From positions 1 through 14,461 of the forward strand of contig DAOUHB010000027.1 of assembly GCA_034428935.1 (NCBI GenBank): a stretch of 14,461 nt of DNA. The letters are read 5' to 3'. This DNA comes from JAAYZQ01 sp034428935. Lineage in GTDB: Bacteria; Chloroflexota; Anaerolineae; JAAYZQ01. The position numbers and the translations under genes are program-made. The first letter of the stretch is position 1; each line of letters opens with the position of its first letter. The notes below the pieces were generated by a model. That model was not told the origin of the DNA, ran no database searches, and saw nothing but the letters and a program-made list of their open reading frames with translations. Shown piece after piece: positions 1-6,376 of this stretch.

Positions 1-10
1 GGACACCCGT

Positions 11-39
11 TTGACATTCCCCGCAAAATGACGTATAGT
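11..39 (+). promoter_or_regulatory. Sigma-70 type promoter of the cold-shock gene
   Basis: A perfect -35 box TTGACA at 11-16 is followed, after exactly 17 bases, by TATAGT at 34-39 (5 of 6 matches to TATAAT). The transcript should begin near 46, leaving an untranslated leader of roughly 70 bases. This places the ATG at 41 upstream of the predicted transcript start, so that codon cannot be the initiator if the promoter is used. A long leader is usual for cold-shock mRNAs, but I see no specific cold-box sequence. Confidence 0.8.
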
Positions 40-118
40 TATGGCGAAAGTCGATCAATGGCAAGCGCCGCGGGCCAGGCCGGCCCCGCCGGCCTGCACC
101 GAGGAGTCGAAACCGATT

Positions 119-508
119 ATGAACTTTCGAGACATGCTGGTCCATTGCGAGGAGTGCGGTAGGGATTTCTTCTTTACCGTCGAGCAGCAGCGACGCCTCG
201 CCGAACGAGGCATGGAGATCGTCGTGCCCCAGTTCTGCGAAAACTGCCGCCAGCGCGTTACCTATGGCGGCAAGCTGCACGGCCGGATCAAGTGGTTTGA
301 CCCAACCAAGGGATACGGCTTTATCGTCGGCGACGACGGCAAGGAGATTTTCGTGCACCGCAACAGCGTGGTGCCGACCCCCGAGGGAAGCCTGCCCTCC
401 CTGGAAGACGGCCAGGAAGTGCTGTACGAGGCCGCCGACTCGCCCAAGGGCCCCCAGGCCGTCCAGGTGACGCCCTTCGAGGAAGAACAACAGACCCCTG
501 ATCCGTAG
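119..508 (+). CDS. Zinc-ribbon plus cold-shock domain protein
   Basis: This 129-residue protein is predicted to bind single-stranded nucleic acid in the cytoplasm, as RNA chaperone or regulator. Residues 1-45 form a zinc ribbon with CxxC pairs (HCEEC and FCENC) and the EQ/P/CR spacing of the zf-trcl type (PF13451). Residues about 52-115 are a cold-shock domain with the RNP1 signature KGYGFI and RNP2 IFVH. The ATG at 119 was chosen because the frame upstream to 41 begins before the predicted transcript start and is low-complexity Ala/Pro/Arg; GAGGAG at 101-106 precedes this ATG, though at a longish 12 bases. The last two residues and the TAG stop come from the first copy of a palindromic repeat, so the C-terminus may have been altered by that element. 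Domain identity is clear; the RNA target is unknown. It is convergent with the ATPase gene. Confidence 0.88.
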   Translation: MNFRDMLVHCEECGRDFFFTVEQQRRLAERGMEIVVPQFCENCRQRVTYGGKLHGRIKWFDPTKGYGFIVGDDGKEIFVHRNSVVPTPEGSLPSLEDGQEVLYEAADSPKGPQAVQVTPFEEEQQTPDP

Positions 509-678
509 GGGCGGCCCTTGCGGCCGCCCAGGGCAGGGGCGAGCCATGCCCCTACATCCCCCATCCGTAGGGGCGGCCCTTGCGGCCGCCCAGGGCAGGG
601 GCGAGCCGTGCCCCTACAACCCCCATCCGTAGGGGCGGCCCTTGCGGCCGCCCTGCCTTGCGGCCGCCCTGCCCCTAC
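505..678. repeat. Three tandem palindromic units, 62-bp period
   Basis: Units lie at 505-555, 567-617 and 629-678, separated by near-identical 11-base spacers at 556-566 and 618-628. Each unit begins with GTAGGGGC and ends with its reverse complement GCCCCTAC. Inside units 1 and 2 are two more stems: GGCGGCC/GGCCGCC around CTTGC, then AGGGGC/GCCCCT. Unit 1 therefore folds as a three-way junction. Unit 3 differs: its right half is replaced by a perfect 16-base tandem duplication (641-656 and 657-672, CTTGCGGCCGCCCTGC). The element carries the stop codon of the cold-shock gene and lies between convergent genes, where it could serve as a bidirectional transcription end. No coding capacity of its own is evident. 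Confidence 0.9.
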
Positions 679-699
679 AACCCGGGTACGGCGCGGGCG

Positions 700-2931
700 T
701 TAGCGCTGGCGCAGCAGGCGCATGCCGTTCAGGGTGACGATGAGAGACGCCCCCACGTCGGCAAAGACGGCCATCCACAGGGTGGCGACGCCGGCCAGGG
801 CCAGGGCCAAAAAGACGGCCTTGATGCCCAGCGACAGGGCCACGTTCTGGCGGATGATGGCCCGCGCCCGCCGGCTGAGGCGCACGGCGAAGGGCAGCTT
901 GAAGAGGTCGTCAGACATGAGGGCCACGTCGGCGGTCTCCAGGGCCGTATCGGTGCCGGCGGCGCCCATGGCAATGCCCACCGTCGCCCGCGCCAGGGCC
1001 GGGGCGTCGTTCACGCCATCGCCGACCATGGCCACCGCCCCGTAGCGCGCCAGCAGCCCCTCGATGGCCGCCACCTTGTCCTCGGGCAGCAGCTCGGCCT
1101 GGACTTCGTCCACGCCCGTCAGCCCGGCGATGGCCTGGGCCGTGGCCTGGTTGTCGCCCGTGAGCATGACCGTGCGCTCGATGCCCACCTGGCGCAGGGC
1201 GGCCAGGGCGGCGGAGGCCGCCGGGCGGACGGTGTCGGCCACGGCCAGGTAGCCCTTCACCCCGCAACAGTCGTCGCGCACCACCATCACCGAGTGGCCC
1301 GCCGCCTGGCTGGCGTGCACCTTCAGGCAGAAGGGGCCCCGGGCCAGGGCCGGGTCCTCCTCGTGGATGTAGGCGTGGGTGCCGATGGTCACCGAGTGTC
1401 CGTTGACCCGGCCGCGAACCCCCCGGCCGGCGACGGCTTGCACCGCCTCGGCCGAGGCCACGTTGTCCCACAGACCCAGATCCCGCGCGGCCCGCACGAC
1501 GGCCAGCCCCAGGGGATGCTCCGAGCGGCTTTCCACGGCGGCCGCGTCGGCCAGCATCTGCAGGCAGGAGGGGCATTCGGCCCAGGGCAGCCCGGCAACG
1601 TGCTCCACGCAGCCGGCTTCCACCAGCCGTGGCTCGCCCGCCGTCAGGGTGCCCGTCTTGTCCAGGGCCATGACCTTCAGCGAGCCGAGGGCCTCCAGGT
1701 GCGCGCCCCCCTTGATGAGCACGCCGGCCCGGGCAGCGCTGGCGATGGCGCTCACGATGCTGACGGGCGTGGAGATGACCAGGGCACAGGGACAGGCGAT
1801 GACCAGCAGCACCAGGGCGCGATAGATCCAGGTGTCGAACAGGGCGCCCAGGCTGCCGGCGCCGGTCAGCGCGCCCAGCACGGGTGGCAGGACGGCGACG
1901 CCCACGGCCACGGCCATGACCGCCGGCGTATAGACCCGGGCGAAGCGGTCGACGAACCGCTGCGAGGGCGCCTTCTGCGCCTGTGCCTCCTCGACCATCT
2001 TGATAATGCGGGCGATGGTCGTGTCGGACGCCAGGCGGGTGACCCCCACGGTGAGGGCTCCCTGGCCGTTGACCGTGCCCGCAAAAACCTCGTCGCCGGG
2101 CTCCTTGCTGACCGGCACGCTCTCGCCGGTGATGGGCGCCTGGTTGACGTGCGACTGGCCCGCCAGCACCTCGCCGTCCATGGGCAGGCGCTCGCCGGGG
2201 CGCACCAGGATCCTGTCGCCCACCCGCAGATCCTCCACCAGCACCTCTTCCTGGTGGTCGCCGTTGAGAAGCATGGCCCGGCGGGGCGAAAGGTCCATCA
2301 GGCCGCGAATGGCATTGCGCGCCCGATCCATGGTGTAGGCTTCCAGGGTGTTGCCCAGGGAAAAGAGAAACATTGCCACCGCGCCCTCGGCCCACTCGCC
2401 GACAAAGGCCGCGCCGACGGCGGCGATGGTCATCAGGGCGTTCATGTCCAGGGAGCGAGTAGTGCGCAGCGTGCTCCAGCCCGCCCGGGCCACGAACAGG
2501 CCCCCGGCCAGGATGGCAGCCAGGTAGAGCCCGACCACGGCTCCTTGCGGCAGGCCGCCCAGGCTCGCAGCAACGGCCAGGGCGATGAGCAGTCCCGACA
2601 GGGCCGTCGTCAGGTCGCGCCGGCGGCGCCACAGCCGCTCTCTCCAGCCCGCCTCCTGCGGTGGTGCCGCCTCGTCTCGCAGGCCATAGCCCAACTCCCG
2701 GACGACCCGCTCCACCTCGGGGCGGATCTCCTGGCCGTCGACGGGCGCCACGCGGAGGCGGGCCAGGCCAAAGTCCAGGCTTACCTGGCCGATGCCGGGC
2801 GTGCGCCGCAGGGCTTCCTCCACGTGCAGGGCACAGTCGGCGCAGTCGAGGCCCTCGACCTGGAAGACGAGCTCCCGATTCTGTTCCGCGTTGATTTGGC
2901 TGCTCAATTGGTTCTCCTTGCCGTCATCCAT
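700..2931 (-). CDS. zntA: Zn/Cd/Pb-type P1B-2 metal-exporting ATPase
   Basis: This 743-residue membrane pump uses ATP to export soft divalent metals (Zn, Cd, Pb) from the cytoplasm. An N-terminal heavy-metal-associated domain (about 20-85) has GLDCADC with Cys30 and Cys33. The membrane CPC motif is Cys380-Pro-Cys382, and the phosphorylated aspartate is Asp424 in DKTGTLT. Further hallmarks are TGES in the actuator domain, SEHPLG, MLTGDN and GDGVNDAPALA. Lys704 in the penultimate helix and Asp725-Val-Gly in the last helix are the P1B-2 signature, which separates it from copper pumps. Length is normal for ZntA/CadA. The ATG at 2931 overlaps the end of the upstream arsR-type gene by 8 bases (ATGGATGA), with GGAG ten bases ahead, implying translational coupling. 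It is expected to be derepressed by metal through that regulator. zntA and cadA are both used for this family; exact metal preference is inferred. Confidence 0.95.
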   Translation of the reverse strand: MDDGKENQLSSQINAEQNRELVFQVEGLDCADCALHVEEALRRTPGIGQVSLDFGLARLRVAPVDGQEIRPEVERVVRELGYGLRDEAAPPQEAGWRERLWRRRRDLTTALSGLLIALAVAASLGGLPQGAVVGLYLAAILAGGLFVARAGWSTLRTTRSLDMNALMTIAAVGAAFVGEWAEGAVAMFLFSLGNTLEAYTMDRARNAIRGLMDLSPRRAMLLNGDHQEEVLVEDLRVGDRILVRPGERLPMDGEVLAGQSHVNQAPITGESVPVSKEPGDEVFAGTVNGQGALTVGVTRLASDTTIARIIKMVEEAQAQKAPSQRFVDRFARVYTPAVMAVAVGVAVLPPVLGALTGAGSLGALFDTWIYRALVLLVIACPCALVISTPVSIVSAIASAARAGVLIKGGAHLEALGSLKVMALDKTGTLTAGEPRLVEAGCVEHVAGLPWAECPSCLQMLADAAAVESRSEHPLGLAVVRAARDLGLWDNVASAEAVQAVAGRGVRGRVNGHSVTIGTHAYIHEEDPALARGPFCLKVHASQAAGHSVMVVRDDCCGVKGYLAVADTVRPAASAALAALRQVGIERTVMLTGDNQATAQAIAGLTGVDEVQAELLPEDKVAAIEGLLARYGAVAMVGDGVNDAPALARATVGIAMGAAGTDTALETADVALMSDDLFKLPFAVRLSRRARAIIRQNVALSLGIKAVFLALALAGVATLWMAVFADVGASLIVTLNGMRLLRQR

Positions 2932-3277
2932 GCTGCACGTGCTCCAGGCCCCGCCTGAAAAGGTCGGCTACGTGCTCGTCGTCCAACGTGTAAAAGATCT
3001 GCTTGCCCTCGCGCCGCCAGCGTACGAGGCGCAGATCGCGCAGGGTGCGGAGCTGGTGCGACACCGCCGACTGGCCCATCCCCAGGATCGCCGCCAGGTC
3101 ATAGACGCACAACTCGCAGCCGGCCAGAAGCGAGACGATGCGCAGGCGCGTCGGGTCGCTCAGCGCCTTGAAGGTCTCGGCCAGGCGCAGCGCGCCATCC
3201 TCGGCCAGCAAGTGGGGCAGGGCCTGCCGCACACGTTCCCCGTCCATATAGACGTCGTCACGAACCGTGTCGCTCAC
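2924..3277 (-). CDS. ArsR/SmtB-family metal-sensing repressor, CzrA-like
   Basis: This 117-residue winged-helix repressor should bind the palindrome just upstream and release it when metal is bound, switching on its own gene and the ATPase. Recognition-helix residues are in MGQSAVSHQLRTLRDLRLV. The alpha-5 site is complete: Asp100, His102, His113, His116, with the same spacing (D-x-H-x10-H-x2-H) as the zinc/cobalt sensor CzrA. The alpha-3 region reads CELCVYD (Cys54, Cys57, Tyr59), so one cysteine of the CadC/ArsR CVC motif is absent. This favours Zn/Co over Cd/Pb or arsenite sensing, by inference. The GTG at 3277 was chosen because it follows GAGGA by nine bases and lies about 34 bases after the predicted transcript start. 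A longer frame to the ATG at 3313 or 3346 would start inside the operator or promoter. It overlaps the ATPase gene. Confidence 0.88.
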   Translation of the reverse strand: MSDTVRDDVYMDGERVRQALPHLLAEDGALRLAETFKALSDPTRLRIVSLLAGCELCVYDLAAILGMGQSAVSHQLRTLRDLRLVRWRREGKQIFYTLDDEHVADLFRRGLEHVQHG

Positions 3278-3293
3278 GTTCTCCCATCCTCTA

Positions 3294-3317
3294 ACATATG
3301 AGCGTTTGCTCATATGT
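3294..3317. promoter_or_regulatory. ArsR/SmtB-type operator palindrome
   Basis: Perfect 10-base arms, ACATATGAGC at 3294-3303 and its reverse complement at 3308-3317, flank a GTTT centre. The sequence has the ATATGAnC...GnTCATAT form of SmtB/CzrA/CadC 12-2-12 operators. It begins directly downstream of the -10 box of the adjacent promoter and covers the predicted start point, so a bound repressor would block initiation. Confidence 0.88.
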
Positions 3318-3346
3318 AGTGTACCACAGGCGGGCGCTTTTGGCAA
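3318..3346 (-). promoter_or_regulatory. Promoter of the arsR-type gene and ATPase operon
   Basis: Reading the minus strand, TTGCCA (3346-3341) and TACACT (3323-3318) are separated by 17 bases. The start point falls near 3311, inside the adjoining palindrome. Its position immediately before the operator supports both calls. Confidence 0.75.
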
Positions 3347-3360
3347 ATGGACGGGGGCAC

Positions 3361-3389
3361 AAAAAAAACCGCCACCTGTCGGGTGGCGG
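3361..3389 (-). terminator. Intrinsic terminator after the rplI operon
   Basis: On the minus strand a perfect 8-bp stem (CCGCCACC at 3389-3382 pairing with GGTGGCGG at 3376-3369, loop 3381-3377) is followed by eight Ts (3368-3361). It lies 19 bases past the stop of the small zinc-ribbon gene and just before the arsR promoter, insulating the two units. Confidence 0.92.
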
Positions 3390-3408
3390 CGTCAGGGGCA
3401 GCGAGGGC

Positions 3409-3762
3409 TCAGCCGGCAAACAACTCCTCAAAGTCGCCGTCGAACTCGCTCAACAACAGGTGCATGTCCAGAACGTCGTCGGCGCTGATGGCCGGCAGGT
3501 GCTCGGCGGAGCCGGCCTCTTCCGGCGTCAGGTCGCAGATCGGGCCGGAGGCGGCGTCGGGATGCATAAAGATGACGATGTGGCCCCGGCCATGGCAGTG
3601 GTGGCACTGGCTGGTCAAAACCCAGACGTCCTCCCAGCGATGGGCCAGGGAGAAATCGTCCCGCTCGTAGGCCTGCCCGCAGTCGAGGCAGTGGAGCTGG
3701 GAGATGACCTTGAACACCAGGCGTCGTTTTTCGTTGTCGTCCAGGGGAAGCTCGGTCTTCAT
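3409..3762 (-). CDS. Small zinc-ribbon protein, function unknown
   Basis: I do not recognise a named family. The 117-residue protein is predicted cytoplasmic, with no signal or membrane segment. It has a split zinc-binding pattern: Cys25-x2-Cys28 (HCLDC) and Cys53-x2-Cys56 in a His-rich CHHCHGRGH stretch, and a lone Cys76. The C-terminal third is acidic and ends in ISADDVLDMHLLLSEFDGDF, which reads like a conserved docking helix. It starts 28 bases after the end of rplI, with a strong GGGAGGG ribosome-binding site, and shares the rplI promoter and the terminator downstream. Co-transcription with a ribosomal protein hints at a translation-linked or growth-linked role, but that is only inference. 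A structural zinc protein binding RNA or a protein partner is possible. Confidence 0.8.
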   Translation of the reverse strand: MKTELPLDDNEKRRLVFKVISQLHCLDCGQAYERDDFSLAHRWEDVWVLTSQCHHCHGRGHIVIFMHPDAASGPICDLTPEEAGSAEHLPAISADDVLDMHLLLSEFDGDFEELFAG

Positions 3763-3790
3763 CCTATCCCTCCCTGGTCAGCGACCCTCT

Positions 3791-4246
3791 CTAGTCCTCG
3801 TCCATCCGTTCGACGACGACGTTGATTGTTGCCTCGGCGTCGGGCGCCAGGTGGATGGTGATAGAGTGGGTGCCCAGATCCTTGATCGGCTCGTCCAGCT
3901 CGATCTTGCGCCGATCCACCTCCTGGTTCACCTGTTTCTCCAGCTCCTCGGCAATGTCGGCCTTGGTAATGGAGCCGTAGAGGCGATCCTGCTCGCCGGC
4001 CCGTGCCTGAAAGCTGACCGTCAGGCCGTTGAGGGCCTGGGCCAGCGCCTGGGCCTCGCTCAGCTCCTTGGCCTGGCGGCGCGCCGCGGCCTCTCGCTCC
4101 AGCTCGGCTTTCTTGATGGCTCCTGGTGTGGCTATTGTGGCCAGCCCGCGGGGAATGAGAAAGTTGCGGGCATACCCGTCGGCGACCCGCTTGATCTCGC
4201 CCGCCTGGCCTACCTGATCGACGTCTTTTAACAACAGGACTTGCAT
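3791..4246 (-). CDS. rplI: 50S ribosomal protein bL9
   Basis: bL9 sits at the base of the L1 stalk of the large subunit and helps maintain reading-frame fidelity. The 151 residues match the usual length of about 148-150. The N-terminal domain shows the family signature: MQVLLLKDV, then GxxGEIKRVADGYARNFLIPRGLA. A long helix rich in Ala/Glu/Lys (about 43-75) joins a C-terminal domain containing GSITKADI and GTHSITIHLAPDAEATINV. ATG at 4246 follows GAGGAG by six bases. In many bacteria rplI lies with rpsF, ssb and rpsR; here none of these is adjacent, and its operon partner is a small zinc-ribbon protein. The promoter at 4312-4340 and the leader hairpin are the only regulatory signals seen. Confidence 0.97.
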   Translation of the reverse strand: MQVLLLKDVDQVGQAGEIKRVADGYARNFLIPRGLATIATPGAIKKAELEREAAARRQAKELSEAQALAQALNGLTVSFQARAGEQDRLYGSITKADIAEELEKQVNQEVDRRKIELDEPIKDLGTHSITIHLAPDAEATINVVVERMDED

Positions 4247-4284
4247 CTTGCTCTCCTCGTAAGAGTCCGGTCAGAGTCATTGAA

Positions 4285-4301
4285 GGATGGCCTTGCCATC
4301 C
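4285..4301 (-). promoter_or_regulatory. Hairpin in the rplI leader
   Basis: GGATGGC (4285-4291) and GCCATCC (4295-4301) form a perfect 7-bp stem with a three-base loop, a few bases after the predicted transcript start near 4305. It might stabilise the 5' end of the mRNA or act in feedback control; nothing in the sequence decides this. Confidence 0.5.
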
Positions 4302-4311
4302 GGTTCGAGCT

Positions 4312-4340
4312 ATTATACCTCAAAAGGCAGAGGACAGCAA
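4312..4340 (-). promoter_or_regulatory. Promoter of the rplI operon
   Basis: On the minus strand TTGCTG (4340-4335) and a perfect TATAAT (4317-4312) are 17 bases apart. The start point would be near 4305, giving a leader of about 58 bases before the rplI ATG at 4246. Confidence 0.85.
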
Positions 4341-4370
4341 ACGGTCAGCAGGCAAGGAATGAGAAAAAGC

Positions 4371-5129
4371 TCAATCGACGGGGGTCGGCTCTTTGCGAGA
4401 GAAGGCAGAGCCCCAGGAACGGGCCAGGGCCTGCCGCAGGCGGCTGGCGGCGCGCCGCACCGGCGGCAGGCGCAGGGCCAGGAGCAGGCCCAGGAGGGCG
4501 GCATAGCGCAGCGGCTCCTGGGTGTCTTTGACCAGCCACAGGAAGTGGATCACGGCCAGGATGCCGGCGACGTAGACCAGGCGGTGCAGCCGCTTCCAGT
4601 TCTTGCGCAGCCGCTTTTTCCAGCCCCTGGTGGAAGTCAGGGCCAGTGCCAGGAGCACGAGGCCGGCGGCAAAGCCGACGATGACGTATCGCTCCTCGGC
4701 GATGCCCTGGAACAACAGCCCCAGGTCAAAGCCATAGTCCAGCGCCAGGTAGTTGGCAAAGTGGAGGGCCGCATAGGCAAAGCTGTAGACGCCCAGGGGC
4801 CGGCGTACCCGGGTGAAGGCCTTCCAGCCGGTGAGGGTCTGCAGGGGGGTGCAGGCCAGCGACAGCATCAACAGCACCAGGGCAGCCTTGCCGGTAAAGG
4901 TCTGCACCTCACGCACGGGATCGACGACAAAGGCGCCGCCCAGGTATTGCCAGGCCAGCCACGCAAGGGAAAGGGCCACGCCAACGTGCACGACGACCTG
5001 CAGCCAGTGAAGCTGCACCCGGCCCAGGCGCAGGATGATGCCCTGGGGCCGCCTGGCGGGCCGGCTCCTGGCCCCCGGCCGTCGGCCCGCCTCGCTCTTC
5101 CGGCCCGCGGCCCTGCCCTTTAGTACCAC
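4371..5129 (-). CDS. msrQ: MsrQ heme-binding membrane subunit of methionine sulfoxide reductase
   Basis: MsrQ (formerly YedZ) is a membrane b-type cytochrome that passes electrons from the quinone pool or cytosolic flavin to MsrP. The 252 residues contain about six membrane helices from residue 40 on. The core signature KNWKRLHRLVYVAGILAVIHF has two histidines 13 residues apart, the same spacing as the E. coli heme ligands His151 and His164; a third candidate is in AALHFANYL. The GTG start at 5129 overlaps the end of msrP by ten bases (GTGGTACTAA), typical of a coupled pair. The first 30 or so residues are an Arg/Pro/Lys-rich tail longer than in E. coli, so a later start cannot be excluded. 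No convincing terminator follows the stop. Confidence 0.92.
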   Translation of the reverse strand: MVLKGRAAGRKSEAGRRPGARSRPARRPQGIILRLGRVQLHWLQVVVHVGVALSLAWLAWQYLGGAFVVDPVREVQTFTGKAALVLLMLSLACTPLQTLTGWKAFTRVRRPLGVYSFAYAALHFANYLALDYGFDLGLLFQGIAEERYVIVGFAAGLVLLALALTSTRGWKKRLRKNWKRLHRLVYVAGILAVIHFLWLVKDTQEPLRYAALLGLLLALRLPPVRRAASRLRQALARSWGSAFSRKEPTPVD

Positions 5130-6088
5130 GTTTCCAGGTCCATACCCTCGTACAGGGCCGCCACCTCTTCGCCGTAGCCGTTAAAGAGCAGCGTCTCCAT
5201 GCGGCTCCCGCCGATGCGCCGCTCGGTGGCCTGCGACCAGCGAGGGTGCGGAACGTCGGGATTCACATTGGCGAAAAAGCCATACTCCCGGGGCGCAGCG
5301 GCCATCCACAGCGAGACGGGCATCTCTTCCACCAGGTCGATGCGCACGACGGACTTGATGCTCTTGAAGCCATACTTCCAGGGCACCACCAGGCGCACCG
5401 GGGCGCCGTTCTGCGGCAGCAGCGACTTGCCGTACAGGCCCGTGGCCAGCAGGGTCAGGTCGTGCATGGCCTCGTCCAGGCGCAGCCCCTCGACGTAGGG
5501 CCAGGTGAAGGTGGCGCGCCGCTGGCCCGGCATCTGGTCGGGGTCAAAGAGCGTCTCGAAGCGCACGTACTTCGCCCGCGATGTGGGCTCCACCTCGGCC
5601 AGGAGCTTGTGTAGGGGAAAGCCCACCCAGGGGATGACCATGGACCAGGCCTCGACGCAGCGCAGGCGATAGATGCGCTCCTCCTGCTCGAAACGGAGGA
5701 GGTCGTCCAGATCGTACGTGCGCGGATTGTTCACCAGGCCGCCCACCTCCACGCTCCAGGGCGAGCTGCGAAATCCCGCTGCCAGCCGCGCCACACCCTC
5801 TTTGCTCGTGGTGAACTCGTAGTAGTTGTTATAGTTGGTGATGGCCTCGAAGGAGGTCAAGGGGCCGCCCAGCTCGTCGGCCGAGGCCGAGGGGGTGGGC
5901 AGCAGCGTGTCCAGCGACCCGGGCACGGCCGTGGGGACCGGCCCCGGGTTGCCGTTGCCGGGCACGCCGCAGGCCGCCAGCAACAGCGAGCCCGCCGCCA
6001 GGGCGCCGGCCTTGATAAAACGCCGTCGCGACAGATACAAATGCTCCGGCGTGATCTCGGATGTCTTGATCTTGATCACGATGCTCAT
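5120..6088 (-). CDS. msrP: MsrP molybdopterin-dependent methionine sulfoxide reductase, catalytic subunit
   Basis: MsrP (formerly YedY) reduces methionine sulfoxide in proteins outside the cytoplasmic membrane, with electrons from MsrQ. The N-terminus has a Tat motif SRRRFIK (about residues 20-26), a hydrophobic stretch, and a lipobox-like LLAAC with Cys40. The protein may therefore be exported folded with its cofactor and then lipid-anchored. A Pro/Gly/Ser linker (about 41-75) leads into the sulfite-oxidase-fold domain. Cys144 in YRLRCVEAWSMVIPW is the expected molybdenum ligand. The ATG at 6088 gives 322 residues and has GGAG eleven bases ahead. An in-frame TTG at 6094, five bases after the same GGAG, is an equally possible start that adds two residues. 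It is first in the operon with msrQ. An inverted repeat lies 30 bases upstream. Confidence 0.93.
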   Translation of the reverse strand: MSIVIKIKTSEITPEHLYLSRRRFIKAGALAAGSLLLAACGVPGNGNPGPVPTAVPGSLDTLLPTPSASADELGGPLTSFEAITNYNNYYEFTTSKEGVARLAAGFRSSPWSVEVGGLVNNPRTYDLDDLLRFEQEERIYRLRCVEAWSMVIPWVGFPLHKLLAEVEPTSRAKYVRFETLFDPDQMPGQRRATFTWPYVEGLRLDEAMHDLTLLATGLYGKSLLPQNGAPVRLVVPWKYGFKSIKSVVRIDLVEEMPVSLWMAAAPREYGFFANVNPDVPHPRWSQATERRIGGSRMETLLFNGYGEEVAALYEGMDLETWY

Positions 6089-6117
6089 CTCCAATCCGAC
6101 TCCAGGATAAACCGGAT

Positions 6118-6148
6118 TTGTAACATTTCTCCTACCGGCAGGTTACAA
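6118..6148. promoter_or_regulatory. Inverted repeat upstream of msrP, possible operator
   Basis: TTGTAAC at 6118-6124 and its exact reverse complement GTTACAA at 6142-6148 are separated by 17 bases (centres 24 bp apart, slightly over two helical turns). The right arm overlaps a weak minus-strand -10-like box (TAACCT). This geometry suits a dimeric or tetrameric regulator of msrPQ. It could also arise by chance in this locally AT-richer stretch. Confidence 0.45.
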
Positions 6149-6308
6149 GAAAATTACAGTGTTGTCAGTGGCGCGGGTCACAATGGATATTCCGGCGCAG
6201 TTTCCGGCTTTTTTGTGAGAAGCGCTACAGAACCGGGCAGGCCCTGGTGGTATGATGGCTCCACGCGACGGCGCGACCGGCGTTCTCCATCCCCAGCCGT
6301 CCTCGGGC

Positions 6309-6337
6309 TTGTCGAGAAGCGCTCTTTGATGTACAAT
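6309..6337 (+). promoter_or_regulatory. Promoter candidate for the SBBP-M23 surface protein
   Basis: TTGTCG at 6309-6314 and TACAAT at 6332-6337 are separated by 17 bases, matching the spacing of the other promoters here. The transcript would start near 6344 and leave a leader of about 140 bases. Confidence 0.6.
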
Positions 6338-6376
6338 ATCAGCGCCCACAGCGGCGCGGGGGGTTCTGGCGAGGGC

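Noticed and set aside
41..118. N-terminal extension of the cold-shock gene from ATG 41
   Set aside because: The ATG lies two bases after the -10 box, before the expected transcript start, and the added residues are low-complexity and outside both domains.
505..678. Possible CRISPR array
   Set aside because: The repeated unit is long and palindromic, the 11-base spacers are nearly identical instead of unique, and no cas gene is nearby.
911..2632. 573-codon frame on the minus strand in a second frame of the ATPase gene
   Set aside because: The Arg/Gly/Pro-rich translation lacks motifs, while the main frame has every ATPase signature without interruption.
580..2958. 792-codon open frame on the plus strand opposite the ATPase gene
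   Set aside because: It mirrors the ATPase gene in antisense. In very GC-rich genes antisense frames often lack stops. Its translation is Gly/His/Gln-rich with no domain, and it starts inside the palindromic repeats.
4358..4371. Short TGAG/CTCA hairpin with a T-run as an msrQ terminator
   Set aside because: The stem is only four pairs, the T-run forms the loop rather than following the stem, and the structure overlaps the msrQ stop codon.
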